From NCBI GenBank assembly GCA_947495055.1, contig CANLXO010000012.1, positions 47,250 through 111,249 of the forward strand: a stretch of DNA of 64,000 nucleotides, read 5' to 3'. The notes beneath the pieces were generated by a model. The model saw only the letters and a program-made list of their open reading frames with translations. It searched no databases and was not told where the DNA came from. Source of the DNA: an uncultured Psychrobacter sp. (lineage in GTDB: Bacteria; Pseudomonadota; Gammaproteobacteria; Pseudomonadales; Moraxellaceae). This document shows, piece by piece, positions 61,743 through 64,000 of the stretch (positions are counted from its first letter, which is position 1; every line of letters starts with the position of its first letter). The position numbers and the translations under genes are program-made.

Positions 61743-63656
61743 TTAGTTATCTTCACCTAAGAACCCACCACTTTGACGCTGCCACAAGCGCGCATATACA
61801 CCACCGAGCGCGAGTAACTCCTCATGGCTACCTTGTTCGATGATCTGGCCTTGCTCCATAACCACCAAGCGATCTAGAGCGGCAATCGTTGAGAGGCGAT
61901 GGGCAATCGCGATGACCGTTTTGCCCGTCATAATATCGTTTAGACTCTCAGTAATAGCAAACTCAATCTCAGAATCAAGGGCACTGGTGGCTTCATCTAA
62001 TAACAAAATCGGCGCGTTTTTGAGCATGACGCGCGAGATAGCGATACGCTGACGCTGACCGCCTGAGAGCTTAACCCCGCGCTCACCAACATGAGTATCA
62101 AGACCTGTATTGCCTTTATCATCGTATAAGTCTTTGACAAAGTCCCAAGCCTGCGCTTGTTTGGCGGCAGTTATAATCTCGTCATCGCTTGCATCAGGGC
62201 GACCATAGGCGATGTTTTCGCGGACGGTACGATGAAGTAAGGAGGTGTCTTGGGTAACCATACCGATTTGCTGACGCAGGGACTCTTGAGTGACCTTGTC
62301 AATGGCTTGTCCATCGATACAGATTTTGCCACTATCGACATCGAAGAATCTTAAGAGCAAATTGACCAGTGTTGATTTACCTGCGCCTGAGCGCCCAACC
62401 AGACCGATTTTTTCGCCTGGTTTGATATCGAGATAAAAGTTATCTAGTAGTTTAACTTGTGACAAGTTTGATGCGGCAACCGTTTTGACCTCATTGATAC
62501 GCGCCCCTTCAATATCGCCATTCTCCTCACCTTCATAACTAAAATCAACCTGATCAAACACAATATGACCATCAGTGACTTTTAGAGTGGGCGCATTTGG
62601 TACATCGATAATAGTTTGCGGCGCTGATAACGTGCGCATACCGTCTTGTACCGTACCGATACTCTCAAACAAGCTAGCGGTTTGCCACATGATCCAGCGG
62701 GTCAGACCGTTTAGGCGTAGTGCCATCGCCGTCGCCGCAGCAATCGCGCCGACGCCAACGGCGCCTTGTTGCCACAAATAAAGACCGATACCTGCGGTAC
62801 TACTGACCAAAATCACGCTAATGAGATGAGTTGAAACCTCCAAATAGCTTACCCAGCGCATTTGCGCGTGTACCGTACCCAAAAACTGACCCATCGCATT
62901 TTTGGCATAACCTAGCTCACGGCGTGAATGACTAAACAGCTTGACGGTCATGATATTGGCATAAGCGTCGGTAATACGTCCAGTCATGAGTGCGCGAGCA
63001 TCTGCTTGTACGATAGCAGTTTGTTTTAATTTAGGAATAAAATACCACATCGTCAAAGCGACTAAGATGAACCAAACGATAAAAGGTATCAATAATAGGC
63101 TGTCTAAATTAAATAAAATGACGCCCGTGGTAATAAAATAAACGGTAACGTACATAAACATGTCGGTGACCGTCATCACCGTATCACGTACCGCAAGCGC
63201 CGTTTGCATCACTTTGGCTGAGACGCGCCCTGAGAACTCATCTTGATAAAACTGCATCGACTGCCCAAGCATACGCTGATGAAAACGCCAGCGCATCTGC
63301 ATGGGGAATACGCCTTGTAAGGTCTGAAAATGAATAAACGACGATAAGGCAATCCAAAAGGGGCTAACTAGCATCACTGCAAACATAAGCAGGAGCATAT
63401 CGCCTTTGTTTAGCCATAGATTTTGCGGGGTATAAATCCCAAGCCAATCGACAATATCGCCAATCCAAGCAAACAGCATAGCTTCATAAACGCCAATACC
63501 CGCTGAAAGCACCATAAACAGTAGCAGCCAGCCACGCAGGCCTTTGGTACAGGCCCACAAGAACTTTAGCAGACCATCACGAGGCGCAGGTAGCGGCATT
63601 GGAGATTCAGGAAAAGCGGGCAGACGGGTTTCAAAAAAGCGAAAAAGTGCATTCAT
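61743..63656 (-). CDS. ABC-type exporter, fused permease and ATPase
   Basis: About 637 residues from the ATG at 63656 (the frame extends to a TTG at 63689). N-terminal membrane domain with six hydrophobic helices, then a nucleotide-binding domain: Walker A GRSGAGKS (about 421-428), Q-loop, signature LSGGQRQRIAISR, Walker B ILLLDEATSALD and H-loop IAIAHRLSTI. About 25 extra residues (GEENGDIEGARINEVKTVAA, in part) are inserted early in the ATPase domain, between its first strands. It is of the MsbA/multidrug exporter kind; the cargo is unknown. Confidence 0.92.
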   Translation of the reverse strand: MNALFRFFETRLPAFPESPMPLPAPRDGLLKFLWACTKGLRGWLLLFMVLSAGIGVYEAMLFAWIGDIVDWLGIYTPQNLWLNKGDMLLLMFAVMLVSPFWIALSSFIHFQTLQGVFPMQMRWRFHQRMLGQSMQFYQDEFSGRVSAKVMQTALAVRDTVMTVTDMFMYVTVYFITTGVILFNLDSLLLIPFIVWFILVALTMWYFIPKLKQTAIVQADARALMTGRITDAYANIMTVKLFSHSRRELGYAKNAMGQFLGTVHAQMRWVSYLEVSTHLISVILVSSTAGIGLYLWQQGAVGVGAIAAATAMALRLNGLTRWIMWQTASLFESIGTVQDGMRTLSAPQTIIDVPNAPTLKVTDGHIVFDQVDFSYEGEENGDIEGARINEVKTVAASNLSQVKLLDNFYLDIKPGEKIGLVGRSGAGKSTLVNLLLRFFDVDSGKICIDGQAIDKVTQESLRQQIGMVTQDTSLLHRTVRENIAYGRPDASDDEIITAAKQAQAWDFVKDLYDDKGNTGLDTHVGERGVKLSGGQRQRIAISRVMLKNAPILLLDEATSALDSEIEFAITESLNDIMTGKTVIAIAHRLSTIAALDRLVVMEQGQIIEQGSHEELLALGGVYARLWQRQSGGFLGEDN

Positions 63657-64000
63657 AGGTAGCAAACAGACAGTAGTATCAGCGTACAAAAACCAGCATT
63701 AGTACTCGCGGTTTTGTACCTTTACTTTTAGGATTAGAATAATCGGATATTTTATCAAACTTCATTATCAGGCTTGCAGGCTAATTGTAAGCTGGGAGCG
63801 ACTGATGAGGGTACTTTTAGTTGTCAGGACTATTTAGAGGTACATATAAGTGAGTTGAGATATAATCATTGCTGATTATGAAATATATTGTTACATTCTC
63901 TACTGACTTAATTTTGAAAACATTAGGGCGTGTTGAACATTAGAATCAAATTGATGGCAAAAAAAATAGCGAACGGGTAATCTTTAAGTTCTCACACAAA
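63657..64000. other. right-edge region, possible IS end
   Basis: About 340 bp without a recognised gene. From 63926 the sequence GGGCGTGTTGAACATT resembles a terminal inverted repeat, and the minus frame from the edge to a TGA at 63946-63948 stays open (ending with ITRSLFFLPSI). It may be the C-terminal tail of a transposase gene. Confidence 0.3.

Overview
The window is a chromosomal segment of a gammaproteobacterium of the Moraxellaceae, most likely a Psychrobacter. Reasons: the order secG / tRNA-Leu / tRNA-fMet / rimP-nusA-infB / rbfA-truB / rpsO / pnp, the pilB-pilC-pilD-coaE block, moderate GC content, and a haloalkane dehalogenase closely resembling the cold-adapted type-I enzymes known from Psychrobacter. 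Almost all of it is housekeeping DNA. No rRNA, prophage, CRISPR array or intact insertion sequence was seen; the far right edge may be the tip of an insertion sequence.

Layout. 1-4.3 kb: mpl (cut by the window edge), an NlpE-like lipoprotein, dsbB, gshA and erpA, all on the minus strand. 4.7-9.8 kb: an ABC-F ATPase of the YheS type with a parS-like ParB site inside its coding sequence, an RlpA-like protein, two tandem Bor/Iss-family lipoproteins, and the cbpA-cbpM chaperone pair. 9.9-17 kb: sstT, the pepA-holC operon, a cysteine hydrolase and the divergent lptF-lptG pair for LPS export. 17.1-20.9 kb: a methyltransferase, an MgtC-like protein, DUF3817 and xerD, in a stretch loaded with REP-like palindromes; the DUF3817 gene lies between two directly repeated A+B palindrome pairs. 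20.5-28.3 kb: an AT-rich orphan, a second methyltransferase, tusA, a membrane protein, yqgE-ruvX, recN, ppnP, rlmB and coaE. 28.5-32.5 kb: the type IV pilus assembly genes pilB, pilC and pilD.

32.6-46.1 kb is the translation and RNA-turnover block: tpiA, secG, two tRNAs, rimP, nusA, infB, rbfA, truB, a PfpI-family gene, two 53-residue acidic micro-proteins, rpsO and pnp. It is punctuated by clear intrinsic terminators, one of them between infB and rbfA. 46.2-54.6 kb is more accessory: REP-like repeats, an AT-rich DUF4238-like gene, glsA, a disordered Lys/Asp/Ala-rich protein, a haloalkane dehalogenase, a two-gene unit of a membrane coiled-coil protein plus a macro-domain protein, and the yheV-prlC operon. 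55-64 kb: a baeRF-family protein, a tandem GST-N/glutaredoxin-like protein, an EEP-family hydrolase, an MDR oxidoreductase, an EcsC-family protein, an AlkB-like dioxygenase (with a second, one-mismatch parS-like site), an alpha/beta hydrolase and an ABC exporter.

The most notable observations are the parS-like sites inside genes, the REP-like families placed just 3' of genes and bracketing DUF3817, the tandem Bor/Iss lipoproteins, the twin 53-residue proteins, and the macro-domain/membrane coiled-coil operon. I did not find a convincing multi-gene system that is clearly new. Functions are read from recognisable motifs and family resemblance only; no database search was run.
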